Below, in pieces: positions 29,598-38,876 of a stretch of DNA of 41,617 nt. Below the pieces are notes generated by a model. It saw nothing but the letters and a program-made list of their open reading frames with translations. It had not been told where the DNA came from and made no database searches. The DNA comes from Ferrithrix thermotolerans DSM 19514 (GTDB lineage Bacteria; Actinomycetota; Acidimicrobiia; Acidimicrobiales; Ilumatobacteraceae): assembly GCA_945885515.1 (NCBI GenBank), contig CAMCZA010000004.1:1-41617 (forward strand). Direction: 5' to 3'. Both the position numbers and the translations under genes were made by a program. How positions within the stretch are numbered: position 1 is the first letter of the stretch; every line of letters starts with the position of its first letter.

Positions 29598-30532
29598 GCA
29601 CGCAAATAACAACCGGCCTGCAAGTTCGACGCAGCGTTGAATTGACCATTGACGGTCAGAAAGTTAGCGCGCTTGAAGGTTCTACATTGCTCGATGCTTG
29701 TCGCGCATCGGGCAAAGAGATACCTACTCTGTGTTACGGCGACACGATCACTCCTAAAAATGCGTGTCGAGTATGCATGGTTGAACTTGAAGGTTCACGA
29801 ACTCTCGTACCAAGTTGCTCACGCAAAGTCGAAGCAGGAATGGTCGTCAATACCGATAACGAGAGAACAAGTCATAGTCGCAAACTCGTTCTCGAATTAC
29901 TTGGCTCATCAGTTGATCTTTCGCTGACTAAAAATGTCGCCCGCTGGAACGAGGGCTACGGGGCACAGCCATCGCGATTTGGTGCACCATCGTTTCATCA
30001 TGACGACCGCGATGAGGCGACAACCGGTCATCACCACGCACCAAACGGCGAAACTGCCGAAACCGTGCATCAACCCGTAAAAATTGATAACTCGCTTTAT
30101 ATTCGTGACTATTCAAAATGTATTTTGTGTTACCAATGCGTTGACGCCTGTGGCGAACAGTGGCAAAACACTTTTGCAATCACAACTGCTGGTCGCGGCT
30201 TTGACGCCAGAATCTCGACTGAGTTCGCTGTTGATCTCACCGATTCGGCTTGCGTTTATTGCGGAAATTGTATTCAAGTTTGTCCAACTGGTGCTTTGAT
30301 GTTTACAAGCGAATACGAAATGCGTCAAGACGGCACATGGAACGAACCCGAGCAAACACAAACAGACACTATTTGCCCGTATTGCGGGGTTGGATGCGCC
30401 TTGACTTTGCATGTTCAGGACAACACGATCGTCAAAGTCACTTCGCCCAGTGACCATTCAGTTACACATGGCAACCTGTGCATCAAGGGCAGATTCGGCT
30501 TCCAGCATGTCCAGAACCGCACTTCTGATTAA
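29594..30532 (+). CDS. Detached N-terminal Fe-S segment of formate dehydrogenase alpha: [2Fe-2S], 4Fe-4S ferredoxin, Mo-bisMGD [4Fe-4S] domain
   Basis: LCYGDTITPKNACRVCMVELEGSRTLVPSC; YSKCILCYQCVDACG; CVYCGNCIQVCPTGAL; terminal TICPYCGVGCALTLHVQDN...HGNLCIKGRFGFQHVQNRTSD-stop; ATGA overlap with fdhB. Confidence 0.92.
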   Translation: MSTQITTGLQVRRSVELTIDGQKVSALEGSTLLDACRASGKEIPTLCYGDTITPKNACRVCMVELEGSRTLVPSCSRKVEAGMVVNTDNERTSHSRKLVLELLGSSVDLSLTKNVARWNEGYGAQPSRFGAPSFHHDDRDEATTGHHHAPNGETAETVHQPVKIDNSLYIRDYSKCILCYQCVDACGEQWQNTFAITTAGRGFDARISTEFAVDLTDSACVYCGNCIQVCPTGALMFTSEYEMRQDGTWNEPEQTQTDTICPYCGVGCALTLHVQDNTIVKVTSPSDHSVTHGNLCIKGRFGFQHVQNRTSD

Positions 30533-30540
30533 CTAGTGCA

Positions 30541-31515
30541 ATGGATAAGCGGTTGTCGATTGTTGATATTGCGCCGCTAATCAAAAATGATTCACAGTCT
30601 TTAGAATTTCAGAATTCAGCAGAATTGCTCTACGGAGCATTGCATGAAGTTGGCTTTGCGATCATCGTTGGACACCAAGTCTCTGCCAAAACAACAGCCG
30701 CGATGCGCAAAGCAGTCGCCACAGTTTTTGACACTCCCCGAGAAGTTTTGATGCAAGACATGGTCGTCAAAGGCAACTATCGCGGATTCGTGCCACTTGG
30801 TTTCTTCACACCAAATTCTGGCAAAGGTAACGCCGACCAATACGAGGCATGGAAACTACACAACGAAACCGACAGCGAATCAGAAGTGTGCAAAGAATGC
30901 AATCTTTATGGACCAAACAAATGGCCAGATATCGCACAAGACATCAAAACACCAGTTATGAATTATTGGCGTGAACTGACTCGTGTCAGCGAACATTTAA
31001 TTATCGCGCTGTGTAAAGTTTTGAATATTGACGAAAAATTTATTCTTTCGTGTATGACTAATCCATTGACAAATATGACTTTGCTCAACTATCCACCCAC
31101 ACCACCCCAGAGTGACACATGGGGTCAGCATCCGCATAAAGATTTCAACTTGCTGACACTTCTGGCGCACGACCCGGTTGGCGGATTGGAAGTTCGCACA
31201 CGCGACGAAGAATGGATCCAAGCCGACTGCCCTACCGACGCAATGGTTTTAAATGTCGGTGACATGCTTGAACTTTGGAGCGGCGGCCGTTTGATCTCTA
31301 CCCCGCATAGAGTGACTAATCGTTCAGGAAAATCGCGCCAGTCGTTTCCATATTTTTCAAAACCACGATGGGATGTTGTGATAGAGCCACTGCTAAGTCC
31401 GCTACCAGAATTTGATCGAGCGCCGCTCCATGTTGGAACTAGCGCGGCAAACATTTGGTATTCAAATTGGCCGGACTCTGTTTCGCCTGATTCAACTCAA
31501 CACACGAATTACTGA
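30541..31515 (+). CDS. 2-oxoglutarate/Fe(II)-dependent dioxygenase, isopenicillin N synthase-like
   Basis: HPHKDFNLLTLLAHD (HxD), STPHRVTNRSGKSRQSFPYF (distal H, RxS). Confidence 0.87.
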   Translation: MDKRLSIVDIAPLIKNDSQSLEFQNSAELLYGALHEVGFAIIVGHQVSAKTTAAMRKAVATVFDTPREVLMQDMVVKGNYRGFVPLGFFTPNSGKGNADQYEAWKLHNETDSESEVCKECNLYGPNKWPDIAQDIKTPVMNYWRELTRVSEHLIIALCKVLNIDEKFILSCMTNPLTNMTLLNYPPTPPQSDTWGQHPHKDFNLLTLLAHDPVGGLEVRTRDEEWIQADCPTDAMVLNVGDMLELWSGGRLISTPHRVTNRSGKSRQSFPYFSKPRWDVVIEPLLSPLPEFDRAPLHVGTSAANIWYSNWPDSVSPDSTQHTNY

Positions 31516-31522
31516 TCTTTTT

Positions 31523-33241
31523 ATGAATGCACAAAAACGCGCAAGAAGCTTTGAACCAAATGCAAACAATACAATCTCATTGCCGACCGGACAAATAGCA
31601 CACCGCGACCACGCCGAACACTCGGCGCTACTCGTGCGAAATTTTTATCAGGTATGCCCTGGAGTGTGGTGCCTTGTGGGCAACGGATTATCGAATCAGA
31701 CTTTTATTGAGGCTCCGAACGGAATTATTGCAATAGACACTGGCGAATCAAACGAAGAAATGCGTGCAGCAATTTTAGAGTTGCGAAAGCACACTCAATC
31801 CCCAATTGTTGCGGTTTTGTACACCCACTTTCATTATGTTTCAGGTACACAGGCGGTTCTAAATGAAGACTCATCTCGCGAGATTGAAATCTGGGGACAT
31901 GAAAAGATCGCCTACAACCGAATCAGAGCAACATCAGAGATTGCGCCCGCCTACGGTCGCGGTCTAGTCGAGCAGTTTGCGATCAGCCTTCCGCAAGACG
32001 GGCCTGACGGCATCGTCAATGTTGGACTCGGCAATTTCTATCGCAATCCGCAGTTCGCCACCCAAACAAATGGCTTCATTGCGCCAAAGAAAACTTTCAA
32101 TTCACAGTGCACGATTGAAGTTGCAGGGCTCAGCATTGAAGTAACCCCAGCGCCCTCTGATGCTGACGACTCGGTGACCTATTGGTTTGAATCTTTGGGT
32201 TGCGCGGTCAACAATCTGGTTTGGCCGGTGTTGTTCAACATTTTTGCTATTCGAGGCGAAGAATATCGCGACCCAAGAATCATGCTCACAGGTCTTGATC
32301 ACCTGCTTTCACTTAACGTCGAGCATCTCGTCGGCGCACACGGAAAGCCGATTAGTGGCGCGACCGAAATTGTCAACCGTGTCACCAGATATCGAGATGC
32401 AATTCAGTTTTTGTGGGATCAAACTGTTCGCTTAACAAATCGCGGTTACACCAGCGTTGAGTTGGCTCACGAGATTCGACTGCCAGATTTCTACGATGAA
32501 GATAATTTGACATCCGAGTTTTACGGTGTCGCTGAACATCATGTTCGACAAATTCGCAGTGGTTTGCTTGGCTGGTTTGACGGTGACCCTGCAAATCTAT
32601 TTCCATTGCCAAGAAAAGAGCACTCAGATCGAATCATCGCTGGGTTTGGTGGACGAGAAATCGTTCGCAAGAAAGCCAATGATGCAATCAACCAAGATGA
32701 CCTGCGGTGGGCCTGCGAACTCAGTTCATGGCTGGTCAATAGTTCTGAAGCCGAGACAGCAGACAGATTATTGTTATCCAATACTCTTCGCCTGATCGCC
32801 CAACGGACGACTGCGGCGAATATTCGCAATTGGTGCCTTGCTCGAGCCAGAGATCTAGATGGCACTCTTGACATGACTCGGTTTAACCGTCATCGAATTT
32901 CTCGCAAACAAATTTTGTCTGCGCCAGCGACGCAATCAGTTCACATTTTGCGAGTGATGCTGTTGCCTGAGCGCGCTCTCGACATTGACACCCACCTCGG
33001 TTTTAACTTTACAGATCATCAATCAATCGGCCTTCACATTCGAAATTGCGTTGCAGTACCAACTGACGGCAACGGCGCTGATGTTTCAATCAACTGTGCT
33101 CAAGAAGTTTGGGCTGATATTTTGAGCGGAGATCTGAAGATTTCTGTCGCGGTTGCCTCGAAAGAAGTGAAAATCAGCGGAGATACCAACATGGCGCTTG
33201 CGGCCCTGCAGGTTTTTGATGTTGAAAATCTGCAATCGTGA
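31523..33241 (+). CDS. MBL-fold alkyl/aryl-sulfatase-like protein
   Basis: ORF 31412..33241, likely start MNAQKRARSFEPN at 31523; GVWCLVGNGLSNQTFIEAPNGIIAIDTGES, LSLNVEHLVGAHGKPISG, C-terminal SCP2-like region; noncanonical THFHYVSG. Confidence 0.75.
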   Translation: MNAQKRARSFEPNANNTISLPTGQIAHRDHAEHSALLVRNFYQVCPGVWCLVGNGLSNQTFIEAPNGIIAIDTGESNEEMRAAILELRKHTQSPIVAVLYTHFHYVSGTQAVLNEDSSREIEIWGHEKIAYNRIRATSEIAPAYGRGLVEQFAISLPQDGPDGIVNVGLGNFYRNPQFATQTNGFIAPKKTFNSQCTIEVAGLSIEVTPAPSDADDSVTYWFESLGCAVNNLVWPVLFNIFAIRGEEYRDPRIMLTGLDHLLSLNVEHLVGAHGKPISGATEIVNRVTRYRDAIQFLWDQTVRLTNRGYTSVELAHEIRLPDFYDEDNLTSEFYGVAEHHVRQIRSGLLGWFDGDPANLFPLPRKEHSDRIIAGFGGREIVRKKANDAINQDDLRWACELSSWLVNSSEAETADRLLLSNTLRLIAQRTTAANIRNWCLARARDLDGTLDMTRFNRHRISRKQILSAPATQSVHILRVMLLPERALDIDTHLGFNFTDHQSIGLHIRNCVAVPTDGNGADVSINCAQEVWADILSGDLKISVAVASKEVKISGDTNMALAALQVFDVENLQS

Positions 33242-35568
33242 AAAACTTACCAGTTGCCACAAAAGGTTTCCTTGGCAAAATTTCTAAAGTTATTACACAG
33301 TCGACGCCCGAAAAATTAGTTGCACCCCAGGCACCAAATGGTGCGCCAAATATTTTGCTGATCATGCTTGACGATGTTGGCTTCGGGTCATTCGGCAATT
33401 TCGGAGGGCCAATCACGACACCTGGTCTTGACAAAATTGCAAAACAAGGCTTGCGATACAACCAATTTCATACGACTGCACTTTGTTCTCCGACTCGTGC
33501 CGCACTTCTAACTGGACGCAATCATCACGCTGTACACATGGGTGGAATCACTGAAATTGCCAACTCGTTTCCTGGTTATGACAGCGCAATCCCACCCGAG
33601 TCAGCGACTGTTGCACAAGTTCTTCGGATGTCCGGTTACAGCACCGCGTGCTTTGGTAAATGGCATCTGACCCCTTCGTGGGAGCAAAGTCCGGCTGGGC
33701 CTTTTGATCGATGGCCAACAGGCTTGGGTTTTGACCGCTTCTACGGAATCATGGGGGCAGAATCTTCGCAATACGAACCACCCGTTTACGATCAGACGAC
33801 TCCGATCGCTCCGCACATCGGCAAACCCGACTATCACCTCACCGAAGATCTCGCAGATCAAACAATTACTTGGATGCAACGACAAAAAGCATCATCTCCA
33901 AATAAACCTTTCTTTTGTTATTTCTCGACACCAGCAGTGCATGCGCCCCACCATGTGTCACGAGAATGGATTGACAAATTCAAAGGCAAATTTGATGACG
34001 GATGGGACAGCCTGCGCGATGAGATTTATCAGCGCCAACTCAAACTCGGTGTCATCCCACCAGAAACTGCGTTGACGAAGCGCCCCGAGCAAATTCCTGC
34101 GTGGAGCGACTACCCGGACCGCTACAAGCCTGTTGCTCGTCGACTGATGGAAACATTCGCCGGTTTTTTAGCGCACACTGACGCCCAAATCGCAAGGGTC
34201 ATCGACGCACTCGACGATCTTGAAATCGCCGACAACACGATGATCATTTACATCACCGGAGACAACGGCGCATCAGCAGAGGGCACGATTCACGGCGCAT
34301 GGAGCGCACCATCTTTTCAAAATGGCGTCCCCGAAGATCCAGAATGGTTGCTCGAACATATTGATGACTTTGGCACCGCAAAATGTGAGAACCATTTCAA
34401 TGTTGGGTGGGCATGGGCACTCGACTCGCCATTTCAGTGGATGAAACAAGTTGCATCGCACTTCGGTGGCACCCGCAACGCAATCGCAATTTCATGGCCA
34501 AAGAAGATACGCGATGCTGGGGCGTTGCGAACCCAATTTCATCATGTGATCGATATTGCACCAACTATTTACGAGATCGCTGGCATTACTGCACCGACAC
34601 ATGTGAACGGCATTGAGCAGATGCCGATTCATGGCACATCAATGAAATACTCATTCGACAGTGCAAATAAGCCAAGCACACATACAAGCCAATATTTTGA
34701 GATACTCGGTAATCGTGCTTTGTATCACGATGGCTGGATTGCTTCGTGCTTTCATGGTCGACTGCCGTGGATTCGCCTGCAAGGTTTTGAATTCGACGGC
34801 CCACAAGAGCGCTGGGAGTTATACAACGTCAGTCAAGACTTTTCGCAGGCAGTTGACCTCGCTGAATCAAACCCAAAAAAACTCGCCGAACTTCAAGAAC
34901 TATTTGATGTCCATGCAAAGCAATATGGCGTTTATCCGTTGCGAGACCCGGGCTCGCCCCGCAACGGTGACTTTTCGGTGCCGCACTCGTTAGACGGCAT
35001 CTCGCGAATGAAGTACACCAAAGCGCATTTTCGAATGCCAGAGAGTTCTGTGGTCAATATAAAAAACTGCTCGTTTCGCATAACAGCCGAGATTTCAATC
35101 AATAATAAAAATGCGCAGGGCGTAATCGTTTGCCAGGGCGGCAACATGGCTGGCTGGTCGCTGTATTTAAATACAAACTCTCAACCAATATTTCACTACA
35201 ACTGGTTCGGGCATGAACATACCGCGATCGCCAGTAGTCAGCCGCTTTCAATTGGTTCACACAAAATTGACGTGAGTTTTGCCTACGACGGTGGTTTTGG
35301 TGCGGGTGGAAATATTTCGCTAGTGGTTAATGACTTAGAAGTTGGCTCTGGGCGTATCGAGAGAACAGTGCCACTTGTCTACTCAATGAGCGGTGAGACA
35401 TTCGATGTCGGTCTTGATACAGGTTCTGCAGTTGGCCCATACCCGCATGGATTTGAATTCACCGACGAAATTATCGGTGCCACTATTGAACGACTCGATG
35501 AACCACCACCACAAATTCGCCAGCAAATGCGCGATGGCGAATTTCGCGCAAGTCTAAGCACTCAATAA
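33238..35568 (+). CDS. Arylsulfatase (type I, formylglycine-dependent)
   Basis: NILLIMLDDVGFGSFG, CSPTRAALLTGRN (CxPxR FGly motif), GKWHL, TGDNGAS; GTGA overlap with preceding gene. Confidence 0.93.
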   Translation: MKNLPVATKGFLGKISKVITQSTPEKLVAPQAPNGAPNILLIMLDDVGFGSFGNFGGPITTPGLDKIAKQGLRYNQFHTTALCSPTRAALLTGRNHHAVHMGGITEIANSFPGYDSAIPPESATVAQVLRMSGYSTACFGKWHLTPSWEQSPAGPFDRWPTGLGFDRFYGIMGAESSQYEPPVYDQTTPIAPHIGKPDYHLTEDLADQTITWMQRQKASSPNKPFFCYFSTPAVHAPHHVSREWIDKFKGKFDDGWDSLRDEIYQRQLKLGVIPPETALTKRPEQIPAWSDYPDRYKPVARRLMETFAGFLAHTDAQIARVIDALDDLEIADNTMIIYITGDNGASAEGTIHGAWSAPSFQNGVPEDPEWLLEHIDDFGTAKCENHFNVGWAWALDSPFQWMKQVASHFGGTRNAIAISWPKKIRDAGALRTQFHHVIDIAPTIYEIAGITAPTHVNGIEQMPIHGTSMKYSFDSANKPSTHTSQYFEILGNRALYHDGWIASCFHGRLPWIRLQGFEFDGPQERWELYNVSQDFSQAVDLAESNPKKLAELQELFDVHAKQYGVYPLRDPGSPRNGDFSVPHSLDGISRMKYTKAHFRMPESSVVNIKNCSFRITAEISINNKNAQGVIVCQGGNMAGWSLYLNTNSQPIFHYNWFGHEHTAIASSQPLSIGSHKIDVSFAYDGGFGAGGNISLVVNDLEVGSGRIERTVPLVYSMSGETFDVGLDTGSAVGPYPHGFEFTDEIIGATIERLDEPPPQIRQQMRDGEFRASLSTQ

Positions 35569-35571
35569 TTT

Positions 35572-36228
35572 TTAAGAGCTTGACGACTCAAGTCGTTTGC
35601 GAACTGCATCACGCACTTGCATATCAAAACTTCGCACATGAGACTCGGTGAGTTTGTATGCCAAGTCTGAGTCACCGGACTCAAGTGACTGCAGAATTTC
35701 GAAATGTTCATCAAGGGCATGTCCCATGTCGGCGACATCAGACAGATAAATATGCCAAAGTCGGTCGCTCTGTGCGTAAAGAACATCGAGTGTGTCCGTC
35801 AAGAAACGATTGCCAGCAGCCTGCCAAACTATTTCATGACACTCTGCATCAAAATGAATTTGATCTTGTGCGGTAATTTTTGGCGTCTTGGCTGCAATTA
35901 AAACTTCGCGCATTTTTTGCCAGTGTTCTTGTCGCCCGCGTTGACAAGCCAACCGCGCCGCATAGGGTTCGAGAATTGCTCGGGTCTCATAGAGCATTGA
36001 AAGTTCACTGACATCGATGCTTGAAACGATCATCCCTCGGCGTGGAATCACGACCAAAAATTGATCTCGCGCCAATCGTTGCAACGCCTCTCTGATCGGC
36101 GTGCGCCCAATACCTAGTTTGAGTTGCAATTCGTCCTCGCGAATCACCGCTGCTGGTGCCAATTCAAGGCGAACAATCATCCGGCGAATAAGCCTGTATG
36201 CCTGCTCGCTAAGCGACTCTGTAGCCAT
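35572..36228 (-). CDS. GntR-family transcriptional regulator (FadR/FCD subfamily)
   Basis: SLSEQAYRLIRRMIVRLELAPAAVIREDELQLKLGIGRTPIREALQRL wHTH; ORF extends to 36273 but MATESL at 36228 is the more plausible start. Confidence 0.9.
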   Translation of the reverse strand: MATESLSEQAYRLIRRMIVRLELAPAAVIREDELQLKLGIGRTPIREALQRLARDQFLVVIPRRGMIVSSIDVSELSMLYETRAILEPYAARLACQRGRQEHWQKMREVLIAAKTPKITAQDQIHFDAECHEIVWQAAGNRFLTDTLDVLYAQSDRLWHIYLSDVADMGHALDEHFEILQSLESGDSDLAYKLTESHVRSFDMQVRDAVRKRLESSSS

Positions 36229-36245
36229 TTGATTCAATCCTACTC

Positions 36246-36272
36246 TGGTGATATCGTTCTGATATATAACCA
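36246..36272. promoter_or_regulatory. Candidate operator between the GntR gene and the divergent dehydrogenase gene
   Basis: Imperfect dyad TGGTgATAT...ATATaACCA in the divergent gap. Confidence 0.35.
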
Positions 36273-36310
36273 ATTAACTTTTACATAACAAAAATTACGG
36301 GGTCACGAAA

Positions 36311-38854
36311 ATGAGCGAGTTTCCAACAAAAGCGAAGTGCGTTGTCATCGGTGCAGGAATTGTCGGCAACTGTTTAGTTGGGCATCTGGCAAAACTCGGT
36401 TGGACCGACATGGTGCAAATTGATAAAGGCCCGTTGCCAAATCCAGGCGGCTCTACTGGTCACGCATCAAACTTTATTTTCCCGACTGATCACAACAAAG
36501 AAATGGCGCTGTTAACACTTGCGTCACAGAAACAATACATCGAAATGGGGATGAACAACACTTGCGGTGGAATCGAAGTTGCACGCAACCCAGAGCGACT
36601 TGAAGAATTTAATCGCCGCATGACATCAGCAAAATCTTGGGGCATCGACGCAAAATTACTTTCACCTGCCGAGGTCAAAGAACTCGTGCCGTTCATCAAC
36701 GAAAAAATTGTCCTTGGTGGTTTCTACACGCCAAGTGTTTCGTGTGTTGACTCGTTGCAGACAGGTACTTTGATGCGTGAAGGTGCTGTCAAGTCGGGCA
36801 ACTTGAATGTTTTTGCAAATACTGAAGTTCTTGATCTTGAAGTAGAAAATGGCACGATCAAGGCAGTAGTTACAAATAAGGGTCGCATCGAAGCCGAATA
36901 TGTCGTGGTCGCTTGTGGCGTTTGGAGTCCAAGAATTGCGAAAATGGCTGGCGCGAATATTCCGCTGACTCCGGCAGTTCACCAAATGGCAGACGTTGGC
37001 CCGATTGATATTTTACAAAAGTCAAACGCCGAAGTTGCATACCCAATCGTGCGTGACATGGATACGTTTTGTTACGAGCGACAAACTGCAGGCTCAATGG
37101 AAGTTGGCAGTTATGCCCACCGTGCAATCTTCATGCACCCAGATGACATTCCGTCGAACGAAGCGTCGGCTCTTTCGCCAACCGAGTTGCCGCTCACTCA
37201 AGATGACTTTGATCCGCAGATGGAGCAAGCAATTGAACTCATGGAGATGCTCGGCGATGCCGAAATCAAGTACGCAATTAATGGTTTGCTATCACTGACA
37301 CCCGATGCGATGCCAGTACTTGGAGAAACGGTTGAAGTAAAAAATCTTTGGTCGGCTGCGGCAGTTTGGATTAAAGAGGGCCCAGGCATTGCACAACTTG
37401 TTGCCGAATGGATGACGTACGGTTATCCGCATTTGTGCGATCCGCACTCTTCTGACATCTCGCGTTTTTATGCACACGAGAAAACCGATCATCACATTTA
37501 CGCGCGATGCGACGAACACTTTAACAAAACGTACGGCATCGTGCATCCGCGTGAACAATGGGCAACACAGCGCAACATGCGCCGTAGCCCGTTCTATGCA
37601 CGCGAAGAGGCAGCCGGCGCAACTTTCTTTGACGCTCGTGGCTGGGAGCGCCCGCAGTGGTTTGCCTCAAACGAAAAACTAGTGAAAAAATTTGCGGCTG
37701 CTTGTGAGCCGCGCGCTCACGAATGGGATGCCCGCTGGTGGTCGCCAATCACAAATGCTGAGCACCTTCAAATGCGCGAGTCGGTCGGCATGGTGGATCT
37801 CACTGCATTCAACGAGTTCGACTTCACAGGCTCTGGTGCGATGAAGTTCTTGCAATACATGTGCGTCAACAATGTTGATGTTGAAGTCGGACGCTCGGTA
37901 TACACACCGTTGCTTACACCTGGTGGTGGGTTCAGAGGCGACCTAACGATCATGCGGCTTGGTGCCGAGCAGTTCAGAGTTATCACCGGAGCATTCGATG
38001 GCGGACGCGACAACTACTGGTTTAATCGTCACATGCCACAAGACGGTTCAGTCAAATTCACCGATATGAGTTCGTCGCTTTGCACGATCGGTGTTTGGGG
38101 CCCGAATGCAGAAAAGACAATGGCTAAGGCAACGCAAAATATCAATGCCGAAGGCAAACTCGTTCCGTTTGATGTTTCGCAGAAGAACTTTCCTTATGGG
38201 TCGGTTCGCGAAGTGCTAATTGATGGTGTGCCTGCAACGATGTTCCGTATTTCATATGTCGGAGAAAACGGTTGGGAGGTCTACACAAAAATGGAGCACG
38301 GTCTACGGATGTGGGATTCGATCGCCAAGGCTGGTGAAGAGTTTGAGGTCATCCCAGTCGGTATGGGTGTTTATGCAGTTACTGGCCGAATCGAAAAGGG
38401 CTACCGCTTGATGGGTGCCGAACTTGAAAGCGAATACAACCCGGTCGAAGCCGGTCTGAATCGTGCGAAAATTAAAACAGCAGACTTCATTGGCAAAGCC
38501 GAATACTTAAAAGCCCGTGAAGAAAAACCTTGTGCAGTGATGTGCACGCTCGAAATGATTGACAACACAAGCAAGTCAGGCATCAAGCGCTTTCCGACAG
38601 GTGGCAACGAACCGATCTTGACAAAAACTGGCGAACGAATCGTCGACACAAAAGGTCGAGTCTCGCGGGTTACAACAGCGGGTGCAGCACCTTCGCTTGG
38701 TAAGTATTTGCTTCTCGCCTATCTCACGCCAGAACACGCTGTTGAAGGCAACGAACTGCGCGTAATGTATATGAACGAGTTATACCCAGTGCGTGTTGCT
38801 CGAGTTGGAAGCCAACCGGTGTTTGATCCAACCGATGCTCGCATGAAGAGTTAA
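36311..38854 (+). CDS. FAD-dependent dimethylglycine/sarcosine dehydrogenase-like protein (DAO + FAO_M + GcvT domains)
   Basis: CVVIGAGIVGNCLVGHLAKLGW; GGFYTPSVSCVDSLQTGTLM; C-terminal GcvT-like RRSPFYAREEAAGATFFDARGWERPQWF...GMVDLTAFNEFDFTG. Confidence 0.9.
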   Translation: MSEFPTKAKCVVIGAGIVGNCLVGHLAKLGWTDMVQIDKGPLPNPGGSTGHASNFIFPTDHNKEMALLTLASQKQYIEMGMNNTCGGIEVARNPERLEEFNRRMTSAKSWGIDAKLLSPAEVKELVPFINEKIVLGGFYTPSVSCVDSLQTGTLMREGAVKSGNLNVFANTEVLDLEVENGTIKAVVTNKGRIEAEYVVVACGVWSPRIAKMAGANIPLTPAVHQMADVGPIDILQKSNAEVAYPIVRDMDTFCYERQTAGSMEVGSYAHRAIFMHPDDIPSNEASALSPTELPLTQDDFDPQMEQAIELMEMLGDAEIKYAINGLLSLTPDAMPVLGETVEVKNLWSAAAVWIKEGPGIAQLVAEWMTYGYPHLCDPHSSDISRFYAHEKTDHHIYARCDEHFNKTYGIVHPREQWATQRNMRRSPFYAREEAAGATFFDARGWERPQWFASNEKLVKKFAAACEPRAHEWDARWWSPITNAEHLQMRESVGMVDLTAFNEFDFTGSGAMKFLQYMCVNNVDVEVGRSVYTPLLTPGGGFRGDLTIMRLGAEQFRVITGAFDGGRDNYWFNRHMPQDGSVKFTDMSSSLCTIGVWGPNAEKTMAKATQNINAEGKLVPFDVSQKNFPYGSVREVLIDGVPATMFRISYVGENGWEVYTKMEHGLRMWDSIAKAGEEFEVIPVGMGVYAVTGRIEKGYRLMGAELESEYNPVEAGLNRAKIKTADFIGKAEYLKAREEKPCAVMCTLEMIDNTSKSGIKRFPTGGNEPILTKTGERIVDTKGRVSRVTTAGAAPSLGKYLLLAYLTPEHAVEGNELRVMYMNELYPVRVARVGSQPVFDPTDARMKS

Positions 38855-38876
38855 TCAGCAATACTTGTAACCAACG

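Noticed and set aside
31412-31522. N-terminal extension of the MBL sulfatase ORF overlapping the oxygenase gene
   Set aside because: The first 37 residues overlap the upstream CDS; the Met at 31523, just after the upstream stop, is a better start.
33238-35568. Choline-O-sulfatase (BetC) feeding the choline pathway
   Set aside because: The length (776 aa) and overall layout look like AtsA-type arylsulfatase rather than BetC; the substrate cannot be assigned from sequence alone.
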